This document shows, one piece after another, positions 44,701 through 54,713 of a stretch of DNA of 64,000 nt. Below the pieces are notes generated by a model. It ran no database searches and was not told the DNA's origin. It saw only the letters and a list, made by a program, of their open reading frames with translations. The DNA comes from Ectocarpus siliculosus. Taxonomy: Eukaryota; Sar; Phaeophyceae; Ectocarpales; Ectocarpaceae. The stretch's first letter is position 1. Each line of letters starts with the position of its first letter. Both the position numbers and the translations under genes were made by a program. The DNA is taken from positions 91,120 through 155,119 of the forward strand of contig FN648396.1 of assembly GCA_000310025.1 (NCBI GenBank), written 5' to 3'.

Positions 44701-47700
44701 CGTCTCTTCCTCCCAAAAATACGTGCTATTCGTTGTTTTGACATTGAAAACGGTTCCGGTGTCTGCTCATGGTCATAAGTTCCATCAGGACGTACTTCTT
44801 GTATAATATATAGAGTCCTTACTATGGTATGGTACGGTATATAGCCCGTTTATCTGACGCGGACGCCTTCCTTTCGTCCTTTTTACACTCCGAAGGATAA
44901 AGGATGGTGCTCGCGTGAAGTGCAGGGTGCTGCCCCCTCTCCCGAAGAGATCTACGGAAGCGCAATCCAAGTCACGAAGGCGACGGTCTGGCGATGGCGA
45001 TGAAGACGATGAAGAGGGTGACGGTTACATGGGACCGGTGGAGCTATCGCTGCGACCGTGTAGGGTGGAGGCATCGAAGAACAAGCGAAAAGAGGCCATC
45101 AAGAGGGATGCCGCTCCGAAAGTGGGGTCTACCGCTAAGGTCAGCGGCGGTTTTGGCTGGTGCTGAAATGTGTGGCTTAGGCAGAGGGAAATGCCAACGG
45201 GGCATGCCAATGTTGTGTTGGATTGGCCCATATCAAGAATCATTTGTACTCGCTGTCAAGCGAGGTGGCGCCACGAGGTTCCAGCCCGCTTGCTGTGGGC
45301 ACGTGGAGGCTGGCTCGAGGCAGATTTCCGTTTTTTTTTTGTTTTTTTCAACAACGTAGATGGGGATGCCTGCTGAGGAAAAAATTGGCTGGCACGTGAG
45401 ATGTTGGGCGTAAAAGAAAACGGGCCTTCTTCTCGTCTAGCAGTGCCCATAACTTGGTTGTCTGCCTTTGTTGCCACATTTCGATGCTACACACCGCCCC
45501 TGACCATCCACTCATGCACAGCTACTACTCAACCCATTATTCTTTTGCTATCGGACAACAGACCGGCTTAAACAACCCGGCACCTTTTTCCAACCCGTGT
45601 GTGCAATCGATTTCAAACAAATGTGATGACAGTGCTACGTCGTGGCAACCAGCAAGTCGGGCTGCTTCGTCATCCTCAACGGAGGCGTGTCCGGCAGAGT
45701 ACTACTCAAGCACCTGTCAGACCGATTCGTCTCCGACCCAGCGCAGGAGTTCCCTGCGGGGAAACTTGTCGCAGGGAAAGTTCTTGCCCAGGTGAGCGTT
45801 TCGGTGGCTGTACAGTCAGGACTGTGTTTACGTCACGCGATGGGCGTTCTTGTGTCATGTACCCTTTATCAGTTGCTTGACTTGGACGGGTGGTGATCGT
45901 TGGGGGACGGTCGATTTCGCCACGAATCGGCGTTGCGTGAAAATCTACATGGTGTGTTGTGACGTAGTTCTTCCCCCGCCCACCCCCCGCCTTCGATTTT
46001 GTCGGTTCGACAACCTCTTGACCTTTTTCGCACACGGGCTGTCCTGATGGTGCTCACGATGCTCTGAGTTGTGCCGGTACGGTGGGTGTCCAGCATGCTC
46101 TTTGTGTGAGTGCACGCACGCAAAGTGTGATAAAAGTATTGTACATGGATGGGTGACCGACTGGAATCTGAAATAGTTGAGTGCCCGGCTGATTACCTGA
46201 ATTATCAGAGCTAATCCCCTGATCCTATCGGATGACAACAGCCATTCCCAAAATATCTATGACGGGCCGCCAACTTCTCTCAGACGTTTTCCACCCGAAA
46301 CGTACTTGCTTAGCACCATTACTTTTTTACGGACAGTACTGCGATGGGCATGTCCGTAGAGCTGGTATGTTTTTTCTCCCTCGATTTTTTTCGCTGTTGT
46401 CTTTGTAGTCGTCATGTGGGAGAAACGTGGTGCGTGTTGCCTGCTGCACTGGTGGCTGGATGCGCCATCTAATGGCTATTAGCGTAACCCTTGTCCTCCT
46501 CTTTGACGCTTAGTTCGGTGATCGTGGTTGCACCTTCGGGAATACACCCTGTGCCCCGTAGCATTGTACGGTATGCGTAGTCTAGCTTGTTGGAAATAAC
46601 CTTAGGATTGATGCTCTGTGTGTTTTGTCTGCGTGGCGGTTTAACAATTATGTGCCACGGGATGCATGTACATGCAGACAAATGTCCAGCGACTGTGTGG
46701 TGGATCGAGCCTACCTTTGCGCGTCGTTGTTTTAGTAATTTTGGAGCCGAAAGACAGAAAGAAAGAGAAATCCGAGACCCGGCTGATTACCTGAATTATC
46801 AGAGCTAATCCCCTGATCCTAACGGATGACAACAGCCATTCCCAAAATACCTATGACGGGTCTCGTCTTCCTCTTTGGTCTCAGGCATCCATTCCAAGTC
46901 GCCCCGTAGGCATCAGGTGATGTATGAAATAGTAGCTTGATTGCATTGGCTCGCAGGTGCGACGTGAGAGGTAGCTGCAAAACCAACGTCCCCAGAGTTG
47001 ATCGAAACCTTTCCCCTTACTGTTGGCGTTGGTGTGGGAAAGAATAATTCATTCACGACGCCGTTTCCTTTTTGCTTGTCCCCTACCGCTTTGCTTCTTT
47101 CGTTCGTTGTTGTTCGCTTCGCAGGAAAAGGAGACGGGGCGGGTGTCGCTGTCCCTGAAGCCGTCCGACGTGGTTGGAGGCGAGGGAGGGGCACTCACGT
47201 GGTCTAGTGAGATTCTCAAGCCAGGGCTGAAGGTGAAGGGCACGGTGGATACCGTCAAGGACTTCGGCGTGTTCATCCAGATCCACGACTCGAAGGTGAT
47301 GATGTCACGGTCGATGCTACGAGTACAATGAAGTATGCATACTTGCGGTGGAAGCGGTTGACCCAGCAGTACAGCATGGTGATTGGTTCATGGGCACTGT
47401 CTGCGGGTAGGTGGCGCTGGCCTTTCTTTTCAGAGTTCCATCGAAACACCTGATCGTGCCACTTTTAACTCTCTGCTGCGATTCGATGTGACAAGTACTC
47501 GGCACTGTTGCATGTCCCCCTCTACCCCATTCTCTCCTCTTGATGGTGTCAGATCCAACTGGAAATTCGCAGGGGTGTTACTTGTTTGGGGCAGGCTGAG
47601 GCTTCCGTTGCATTTTGTTTTTGTGCCATGTTCGTGTCATGTGCCGTGTCGTTTGGACTGTGTATTAATAGTTGTGTGTTTGACCCCGATTTGGCGTCGT

Positions 47701-50700
47701 GAACATGTTGATTCGTTTTTGGTTTCTTGTAGGTGCGAGGGATGTGTCATCGCTCTGAGGCTGCTGACGAAACCATCGACGACCTTACCCAAGTCTACGA
47801 CGAGGGAGACCTTGTGAAGGCCGTCGTACTCAAGGTAAGGGTTAGGATGGAGTCTGGCTGAACACAGCCTGTCTGGTTGTATCTGTCCTTCTCGTTGTTG
47901 TATCGTTGGTGTGCGGCGTATGTGGCTCAGTATGAGGCTGAACCCAGCATGCCTGGTTGTAGCTGTCCTCCTTGTTCTAGTGTCGGTAGTGAATGAAGAG
48001 TTAAACGTACAGCGCACGATACCAAGTGCAGGTGTTCGCACGACGAATGCTTACAAGTACAGATTGTGTAGACATGGTAGTTCTCTCCCATTTCCTCCAA
48101 GATCATTCCGTGTTGCAGCCGCGGCGTCCGTGTCGTGCAGCACATGCATGTTATGAAGAAGAAGCGCAGCGTTATAGATGATATTACATAGTTTGCAAGA
48201 ATAATGTCGTTCCGATGCTTATTACATGTAACGATAACTTTTTTGGATCACAGGTGAACAAAAACAACAAGCGCGTGAGCCTCGGTCTGAAAGCAAGTTA
48301 TTTCGAAGACGATCCGGACAGCGACTCAGACGACAGCGGATCGGACCAAGACGGGAGTGAAGACGTGGACGATGGCCACAAGGCAGAAAGCAGCGATGAG
48401 AACGACGACATGGTGGCAGCAGCGGCGATGGAAGTGTCGGACGATGACGAAGGCGAGCAAGATCAGGATGAGGATGATAGCGAGGAAGAAGAGAGTGAAG
48501 ACAGCGATGACGATGAGAGCGAGAGGGCGTCCAAGAGAGCAAAAGGTGGTGTCCTGGGTGGGGGTCTGGGGGGAGAGAAAGTCGGCGGGGCTAACGCCTT
48601 TTGTCTTAACTTCGGGGACCTGGTTAGTTCGATGGGCGGTGCCGGCGCGAGCAGCGATGAGGACGAAGACAGCGACGAAGACGACGGCAGCGATCAGGAT
48701 GGGGGTGCATCGGGGTGAGTCTGGGAACAGCTGTTTTTTTATTCGTGTTATTCAAATGAATGAACTTGTGCGCGTTTATGGGATGACTTGTCGTGGGTGA
48801 TGTGTTGTGGGGACGATGTTGAAGCTATGACTCACCTTTGTGAGATGTAGGTTAACTTGGGAAGTTCGAAAACATCGAAATCTGTCGATTGTAGTTACTA
48901 GCTGAAACTTGGCGCGCGAAGTCTCGCTGCCTGGCTTGTTGCAAGATGCGGTATATGGTAGATTAATATGACGTGCTTCTGGGGCCGTGGTTACACTTTG
49001 AAGTGCCGTACATGACACAAGATAACACACCTACATCAGAAAGCACCCCCCCCACAGAATACGACACCCCGGTGATAGTTTTGGGCGCTTCTGACAAACC
49101 ATCGATTTATCACCTGGGGTACATGAGATATTTTTGGTTACATGTACGCCGCATATAGTCACGGGGCCCCTCCTTCTTTATCACCGGGTTGACAGCATCT
49201 GCCCTGGGCAATCACACACACAACCATGTCAGCTGTGTGAGGGGAAACATCCCGCATGGAGACCCCCAACAACATGAACGTGCAGGCTGAGCAGAAGGCA
49301 GCCACAAGTACCTCTGCTCCTTCGACAACTGCTTCGACAGCAGCGCAAGCGCCACAGCACATCACCCCCGTCTTTGGGTGTTCGGACGCGCTATCACCCC
49401 CCCTGATTTATCACACCCCCTTAGGGGCCCCTGCGAGCTGCACTTTATCACCCGGGGTACACAAGATAACACACCCCCCACATGATACCACACCCGAAGG
49501 TAATATTTTCAAACTCCAAAATATTATCACCGGGGTGTGTTATCTTGTGTCATAGACGGTATTCACACGCTGAAGGTGTCATAGCAGCAGCACGTACCGC
49601 AGTTCCTGCTGTCACGCTTCCTGTTTGCTCTCCCGATACTATTAATAGCATCATTAGCACATGCCGTGTCTTGTCCCGTCATGACATGCCTCATCCTTCA
49701 TCCGCCATCCTTCATGGCCTTACGGCGTGCTCTGCTGTTGATTGCTGTTGATTTCTGCAGGACTAAGAGTCACCGATCTCGCAAGAAGGCGAAGGAGAGG
49801 AGAGAGGAGGAGGACCGCATCGCCGCTAGGGAACGAGCCCTGCAAGACGAGGTAAATAATACTCACAGCACTTGTAGGTGCTGTTGATAATGTCGCTGGA
49901 GCTGGAAACACCCCGCGGGACGACGAGGCCGCCGCCACGCAGAATGCGCGGGAATTGGTACGACGAGACCGGGAGCAGAGTTGCGCCAAGGCCATTAAAT
50001 GGGCTGCGGGACCAGCGCGCCGCCGCGACCGATCGCCCCCGGCAACTGGTCAAATTGACGGCCGCCCTGGGGCGCCAGCCACGCGACATCACCCGCAATC
50101 GAAAAGGTAAGCCAGACTGACAAGCAACGGTCAACGAGATGGACAACCCCGTTGATTCAGTTGCTTGTCGCGCTGGCTTACCTTTTCGATTGCGGCTTGC
50201 GTCGCGCGGCTGGCGCTTCAGGGCGGCTGTCTTTCAAGGAGTTGGTCGAGGCGATCGGCTGCGGTGGTAGGATGGTCCTGCAGCTTTTGTGGCCCTTTAA
50301 ACGATATGAGTAGCACTACAACCAACGACCGCGAGAGCGCGCGTCGGCACTTGCGTAAACGCTGGTGCTGTCAAGGCGCGTGACGCGTGTCCACTGCCGA
50401 CTGATTTCAACAAGTCGCGTCTCGTCTCATGTCTCGTGCGTGTAGCTATGGGCCGAGTGCTGCGATATAGAACAGAGGATAGGTCTGTCTGCCTCCGCTG
50501 TACATACCTTCCGGCCGTCATTCTATGTTCCGGGGCATTTTGTTTTTTTTTTACATAAGGATGTGCTTCGCCGTGCATTCATGACGTGACGAACGAGACT
50601 TGAACGGGTTGCTAAATGGTTGGTTTCTTCTATTTTTTTAATGCTGTGCGGTTCAGGATGCGGCACCAGAGACGGCTGGCGATTACGAGAGGCTTCTGGT

Positions 50701-53700
50701 GGCGACGCCAAATGACTCCCTGTTGTGGGTCAAGTTCATGGCCTTCAAACTCTCCCTCGCTGACGTTGAGGTGAGTTTGCTATTGGTACAATGCAGTGCC
50801 CTACAAGCAGTCGCTCACCTCACACACCTAGTTTTCTTTTGAATCCGTCAAATGCTGTTGTCGTGGTTTAAGGTTTGAAGGACTCCACGGGTCTCAGCAG
50901 GCGTTGCCCCTCGAATGTTTTCGCCTTCCGTCCAAAATGGATGGAGCGCGAGGTTGTCGAGGGGTGTCATGAACCCGAAGAATGAATCATAACCCAATGA
51001 GGTTGCCGCCAGTTTTAAAAGCCTGCCCCGCATTCCTCACGTTGGTGGACGAAAAATCGTCCTGTGACTTGGAGGGGTTTCGTGCGTGGTAAGACCTGTC
51101 GACTGGTACATTTCTTGTTGATTTTTTGCAATTTTGTTCGGATTGTTTGTGTCGAAGGAAATTCGAGACCGCTTTCCGCCAGTGGCCTTTCGATGTTGTG
51201 TGCCGTTGCCTTTGCTCAAAGTCTTGGTGTTGCCTCGAGTGCCAAGTATTGTCTGTTTCTAGTGTTTTTTTATCGTAGAGTTATGGCCCTAACCCTGAGA
51301 CATTGTCGGCGCTCTGAATGGACCTTTTTGTGCACAATTTCTTTGATTTTCAGAAACAGTCGATATTTGTTACATGTGCTTGCTTATTTTGCAATAGAGT
51401 CTTCGCTAGTCCGAAGTGTAATTCTAACGTGCTCTTTATAGCATACATCATCACCACCACCCGCCGCACGGTATCACCGCTTTGCCGTCGTGCACATTGC
51501 ATATACTGGGGCTGGTCGTGGCACCTTTGTAAATTTGTACAACATGCAGGGTGCTCGTGCGGTGTGCGAGAGAGGGTTGAAGGCGGTGTCTTTCCGAGAG
51601 GAGCAAGAGCGGTTCAACCTGTGGGTCTCTCTGATCAACCTCGAGCACAAGTACGGCAGTCGTTCTACCCTCAAGGCCGTGTCGGAGAGAGCTTGCCAGA
51701 ACAGCAACCCCAAGAAGGTCTACCTCCACATGGCAGAGGTGATTTTTATTGTATTTTTTTTTGCTGTATATAAGCGATGCATCTGTACGTAAAAACAAGG
51801 CGCGGCAGCATCCTACTGCAAGTGACTGTACGTTAGAAACAAGGCGCGGCAGCACTCTGCTGCAAGGGGTGTTCCGCGTGTTTTATCGTTATGGTAATCC
51901 ACGTAGTAGGCTTGAGGTGAAGGCAATAATTTGTTGGTGTTGATGTGTGTGTTGCACCTCAGACGTGCCGGCTTGAGTACACCGCCCGAAATTGTGTTTT
52001 TTTTTTAGAAAAAGTTGCGGTGAAGAAAGGACAACCCCGTTTTCACAGGACACAGTGAGCTGTTCGCTTCTTCTTTTGTACATCCGATACCTCGATTCTA
52101 GTGCTGGCGTGTGTGACGTCGATCGCGTGTGTTGAGGCCTCGTGGGTATCGTATCGTGTCATTCCCATCCTTGAATGTATTATTTTTCGGCATCACGTGT
52201 GTGCGATCGATTAGCGAAGTATGCGTGCACCTTCGTTTTTTTTTTGCCGTTACGGTGGTCTCCAGATGCACGAGAAGGCTCAGGAGAGCGAGGAATGCGA
52301 AGAAGTTTTCCAGGCAGCCGTGAAGAAGTTCAGACATTCCCAGAAGGTCGGTGTACTTGCAACGTTCGAGATTGCCTTGCCAGATGTATGCGTATTCTTG
52401 CCACAGATTGTTTTTTCTTCATCAACCCAGTTCGCCGCCAGGCAGCTTGCATTCGCAATGGGGGAGCTTGTTGCCTCTCTCTTGCTGGGTCAAGTAGACA
52501 TCGATATCAATATTGACGGCTAGGCCACTGCTTTTCTACAGTACGGTATTGTACAGTAGACCTGACGACCCTTCGGTCGTGGCTACTCTGTGCTCATACT
52601 GTACATGTATGTCGCGCCCTCCATTGTCAAACCGCCGCGTCGATGCCCTCCATTGTCAACGTCCATCCAGTGACTGCACAAGTAGTTTTTCATTCCATAT
52701 TCATTCATGCGACGCTGCCTCTTGTGCCATGAAATGTTTCTGTGGTCAGGTGTGGGTAGCGTATCAGCTGTCGCGACTGAAGAGAGGGGACGACGCCGGT
52801 GCTCGAGAGGCACTCAAGCGAAGCCTGCAGTCCCTGGCTAGGCACAAGCACGTCTCTGTCATCTCGAGGTACATTCTTCCATGTCATCCGACAGGAATTC
52901 GCGCATTCATCATGATTCCAGATATGTTGTGGCTGTACCGTAGCCAAGTGGTTGGTAAGTGTAGTGCGACGAGGACTGGCAAGTCGATGTCACTGATCAA
53001 TCGCCCAAGTGGCACCGCTAATCCGCGAATCATGACCCATTGTCATAGGGGCATGATCTATTGGCGTGTCCACACGACTTGATAGATGTTGCACCTCACG
53101 CTTACAAAACGCCTCATACTGTACGTAAATGTGATGTAAATTGTGCCTACAGGTTCGCTCAAAACGAGTTTGAGCACGGGTCGGTGGAGCGGGGTCGCTC
53201 GGTGTTCGAGGGCCTTATGGCGTCCTACCCCAAGCGCCTGGATCTGTGGAACGTGTACTTCGACAAGGAGGTGAAGGCTGGAGACCTGAGGGCGGCGAGG
53301 AATCTGCTGGAGCGATTGGTGAGGGAACTGTCATGTGGATGTGGGCCTTGTATTCCGTGCATGTATGCATAGAAAACTCGTAGTCTAGGCCTCTCGCGTG
53401 CAGAGTTTCCATCCGTCGGTCGAGTGCACAACAGGCCGGTGTAGTGATGCTGTTGGGTTTATGTAGCGTGTTTCACCTTGAGTGCCGGTTGCCTCACGTG
53501 AGTCCCCATCAAACCTCAGTCTTCCCGGCGATTGCTATTTGCATCTGCGACTTTGTTTACAGTGTACGTTCAACGCTCAAGAAGATTTGTCTCTTGATTC
53601 TCCGCCGTAGGCATCCATACACTACATTCCATTCCATTTGAACGTTGAGCTCTCGGGGGTGCGGGTGAAGAGGGGGAAGCAAGAGGGGTATGTCTCATGT

Positions 53701-54713
53701 GTGAACGCCAAAACTCGAAGATGCGCCGTGGTGCTCCAGAATTGTGCCGCTGTCTTTCGATGATGTCACCCGCAATATCGTGGCCACATACTTCCCCAAG
53801 CATGTTTATCTATCACGAGCGTCTGCCAGATAGCATGTTCAATTGGAATATTAATACTAGCGAGTTTCATGATTCTCCTTTCCGCGAAAAACTCTACATC
53901 ATCGAAGACTTTAGACAAAGAGAGGGAGAGAGACGTCAAAAAGCCGATATCCTAACCCGCCGACGGCGAACGCAAACTGGCGTTTGCCAAAAATTGATCG
54001 TCAGCCACACACCTCTTCATGCCAGCCACAGTCAATACTGGGCGCACGTCCCTCCCTCCCGTGCTTGACTTAGTAGGGCTCTTGACCGCGGCACACACGC
54101 TGGCCTTGAAACGCGACTTTTGCTACCCTCACGAAAGAACGCGCTTCAAGTCGATCATGTGCCCCGTGATTAAGAAGCGTGACGTGGTGAAGCACGGGAG
54201 GAACGCGCGAAGTATTGTATTGGGTGGCAAGAAGCGAGCGGTCTTGGCTGCCCCCCGGTGTAGGGTTGGGTTGCAATAGTTAGAATACACGAGTTCCTGG
54301 CATCTCCTGGCAGCATCTCCTCCCGAAGTGGAGGAGGGGTAACACAGCCATGCCATGCTGTCCAGGAGCAGTGAAGAATGCTGTATTGTACACGAAAACG
54401 GAGAAGGGTTGGACCTCCGGCCTCCCAGCACTAGAGGCCTGATCCAAGTCCTATACTTCGAAAGTAAAGTATACCACATTATGTAAGACTAAGAGCGAAA
54501 AACAACTAGCAGTATTTGTATTTCCCTTAATCACACCTTGGTCATTGTGTGTCTTTCCTCTCACTTGCGCAGACGGGCATGGACTTCAATGCGAAACGAA
54601 TGAAGGGGGTGTTTAAGAAGTACCTTCAGTTCGAGATGGAGCACGGCGACGAGGCCCGTGTGAACGCCGTCAAAGCCAAGGCCACCGAATACGTGGCGTC
54701 TTTGGCTGGATGA
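20731..54713 (+). CDS. RRP5: RRP5/PDCD11 homologue, rRNA-processing factor, 34 exons, ~2344 aa
   Basis: RRP5 is a nucleolar SSU-processome and pre-60S factor that binds pre-rRNA at cleavage sites needed for 18S and 5.8S production. Exons: 20731-21039, 21461-21592, 22125-22325, 24252-24515, 25072-25227, 25719-26003, 26553-26810, 27241-27486, 28510-28629, 30583-30744, 32219-32335, 33255-33844, 34183-34570, 34986-35054, 36630-36773, 37498-37758, 39134-39277, 39665-39811, 40752-41045, 41460-41698, 42950-43155, 43616-43880, 44896-45139, 45633-45791, 47125-47295, 47733-47834, 48254-48714, 49761-49851, 50657-50770, 51550-51738, 52266-52346, 52750-52868, 53153-53318, 54573-54713. Every junction keeps frame. 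Exons 2-27 encode about 15 S1 modules (for example [46 protein letters not shown]). Exons 28-34 encode the HAT-repeat tail ([31 protein letters not shown]). An in-frame ATG at 20680 could add 17 residues; 20731 is preferred because [10 protein letters not shown] matches the conserved N-terminal FPRG. Confidence 0.95.
22858..22940 (+). repeat. 80-bp dispersed intronic repeat, copy 1
   Basis: It shares TATTTGCTACACTCGACTGT, CGGGATGACGACA and ACCAAGATCGCTGAGA with 23185-23275 and 27787-27872. The ends GGGGTGTC and GAGACA(C/T)TCCCC are imperfect inverted repeats, so this looks like a very short MITE-like or SINE-like element in RRP5 intron 3. Confidence 0.8.
23185..23275 (+). repeat. 80-bp dispersed intronic repeat, copy 2
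   Basis: This is the second copy in RRP5 intron 3, 250 bp from copy 1. The ends are GGTATCGATGATGC and GCTGAGATACC, an inverted match that has co-varied with the copy (GGTATC/GATACC against GGTGTC/GACACC elsewhere). That pattern suggests the terminal bases pair. Confidence 0.8.
23332..23945. other. Low-quality sequence around a 100-N gap (assembly artefact)
   Basis: The gap runs 23426-23525. Around it every homopolymer is inflated (runs of G, C, T and A of 6-20), as in unreadable trace ends. The segment 23356-23425 is a corrupted copy of 23944-24014: AAGGTTTGGAATTTTGA and GGGTGAAGCA mirror AGGGTTGCGATTTGTGA and GGGTGATGCA. Open frames here are meaningless. Confidence 0.9.
24516..25071 (+). 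other. RRP5: RRP5 intron 4 with non-canonical GC-AG boundaries
   Basis: Exon 4 must end at CAG (24515) for the S1 module to stay in frame, and the intron then begins GCAAGA. The acceptor is GACAG at 25067-25071. No GT nearby gives a consistent phase. The CAG|GCAAG donor matches the known GC-AG minor class spliced by the U2 spliceosome. All other RRP5 introns inferred here are GT-AG. Confidence 0.75.
26092..26118. repeat. GTACC microsatellite
   Basis: About five tandem copies of GTACC/TACCG lie in RRP5 intron 6. Confidence 0.9.
27787..27872 (+). repeat. 80-bp dispersed intronic repeat, copy 3
   Basis: This third copy is in RRP5 intron 8. The ends GGGGTGTCGATGATGC and GCTGAGACACCCC are the best-preserved inverted termini of the three copies. 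Confidence 0.8.
28770..28820. repeat. CCGAT/CCTAT pentanucleotide microsatellite
   Basis: A run of CCGAT units passes into TTATC and CCTAT variants in RRP5 intron 9. Confidence 0.9.
31524..31719 (+). repeat. ~195-bp direct repeat, copy A
   Basis: This RRP5 intron 10 segment recurs at 32519-32711 in intron 11 with only a few changes. Shared blocks include GCGCACCAACAGCCCGTGG, CCCCCGGGTATAAAATGCGA and TTTGGACGGGAATCGTATTT. The element is shared by two successive introns and is likely a short non-autonomous transposon. No clear terminal repeats are seen. Confidence 0.9.
32519..32711 (+). repeat. ~195-bp direct repeat, copy B
   Basis: This is the copy of 31524-31719 in RRP5 intron 11. It carries TATAAAAT within CCGGGTATAAAATGCG, as copy A does, plus small indels. 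Confidence 0.9.
38279..38813. repeat. ~195-bp-arm inverted repeat (palindrome) interrupted by a 100-N gap
   Basis: The left arm 38279-38472 is the reverse complement of the right arm 38519-38813, separated by a ~46-bp loop. Matching pieces include GCCTCAAGCGTTGGTAGC on the left and GCTACCAACGCTTGAGGC on the right, and ACTCGACTCCTAC against GTAGGAGTCGAGT. The N run 38536-38635 falls inside the right arm where the left arm shows essentially no missing bases, so the gap is probably spurious. It lies in RRP5 intron 16. Confidence 0.9.
41867..42680 (+). repeat. ~169-bp tandem repeat, three units plus one detached diverged unit
   Basis: Units start near 41867, 42036 and 42206, with a fourth at 42583. 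Each has GTGACGATAAAAAGTTATCC, CTGTCTTACCTAAGGGCTT, CATGGTGACAGAAACCTGGT and AAGCTTCCGAGCAC. The first three are separated by variable GGTACCGTTGGG linkers. All lie in RRP5 intron 20. They resemble no tRNA or known RNA that I recognise. Confidence 0.92.
46171..46264 (+). repeat. ~90-bp direct repeat, copy A
   Basis: The segment CCCGGCTGATTACCTGAATT, ATCAGAGCTAATCCCCTGAT, GATGACAACAGCCATTCCC recurs at 46778-46864 in the same RRP5 intron (24) with two or three substitutions. Confidence 0.9.
46778..46864 (+). repeat. ~90-bp direct repeat, copy B
   Basis: This is the copy of 46171-46264, about 600 bp downstream. Both end near CCTATGACGGG or TCTATGACGGG. Confidence 0.9.
48254..48714 (+). other. 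RRP5: RRP5 exon 27: end of last S1 module plus acidic linker
   Basis: The exon opens with [17 protein letters not shown], the final strand of the last S1 module. It then encodes about 120 residues dominated by Asp, Glu and Ser ([34 protein letters not shown]). This linker separates the S1 array from the C-terminal HAT repeats, as in other RRP5 proteins. A short neutral stretch ([20 protein letters not shown]) interrupts the acidity and resembles the conserved FxWN-like element in that linker, although the match is weak. Confidence 0.85.
49006..49559. mobile_element. MITE with CCGTA(C/T)ATGACACAAG termini, 554 bp
   Basis: It starts CCGTACATGACACAAGATAA and ends TTATCTTGTGTCATAGACGG, the reverse complement apart from small changes. 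It is followed by TA. The same termini bound the 217-bp element at 62561-62777. Inside are several degenerate copies of the terminal motif (for example TACACAAGATAACACACC at 49457). No transposase is present. It lies in RRP5 intron 27. Confidence 0.85.
49940..50350. repeat. ~200-bp-arm imperfect foldback
   Basis: Left and right arms around a ~16-bp loop (50135-50150) are inverted and complementary: CGCAATCGAAAAGGTAAGCC against GGCTTACCTTTTCGATTGCG, and GACAAGCAAC against GTTGCTTGTC. Pairing decays outward. It would form a long hairpin in RRP5 intron 28 RNA. It may be a MITE or an inverted duplication. Confidence 0.8.
50657..54713 (+). other. RRP5: RRP5 exons 29-34: HAT (half-a-TPR) repeat region
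   Basis: These exons encode helical repeats that in yeast RRP5 are sufficient for 18S production and bind the SSU processome. Recognisable pieces are [16 protein letters not shown] (exon 29), [19 protein letters not shown] (exon 30), [13 protein letters not shown] (exon 31), [20 protein letters not shown] (exon 32), [20 protein letters not shown] (exon 33) and [20 protein letters not shown] (exon 34). The TGA is at 54711-54713. Confidence 0.92.
51783..51870 (+). repeat. ~44-bp tandem duplication
   Basis: Two adjacent units share ACAAGGCGCGGCAGCA, CTGCAAG and GTACGT in RRP5 intron 30. Confidence 0.85.

Noticed and set aside
44731-44765. Resemblance of GACATTGAAAACGGTTCCG to 3940-3960 in the integrase
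   Set aside because: Similarity covers about 20 bases with mismatches and has no supporting context. It is likely chance.
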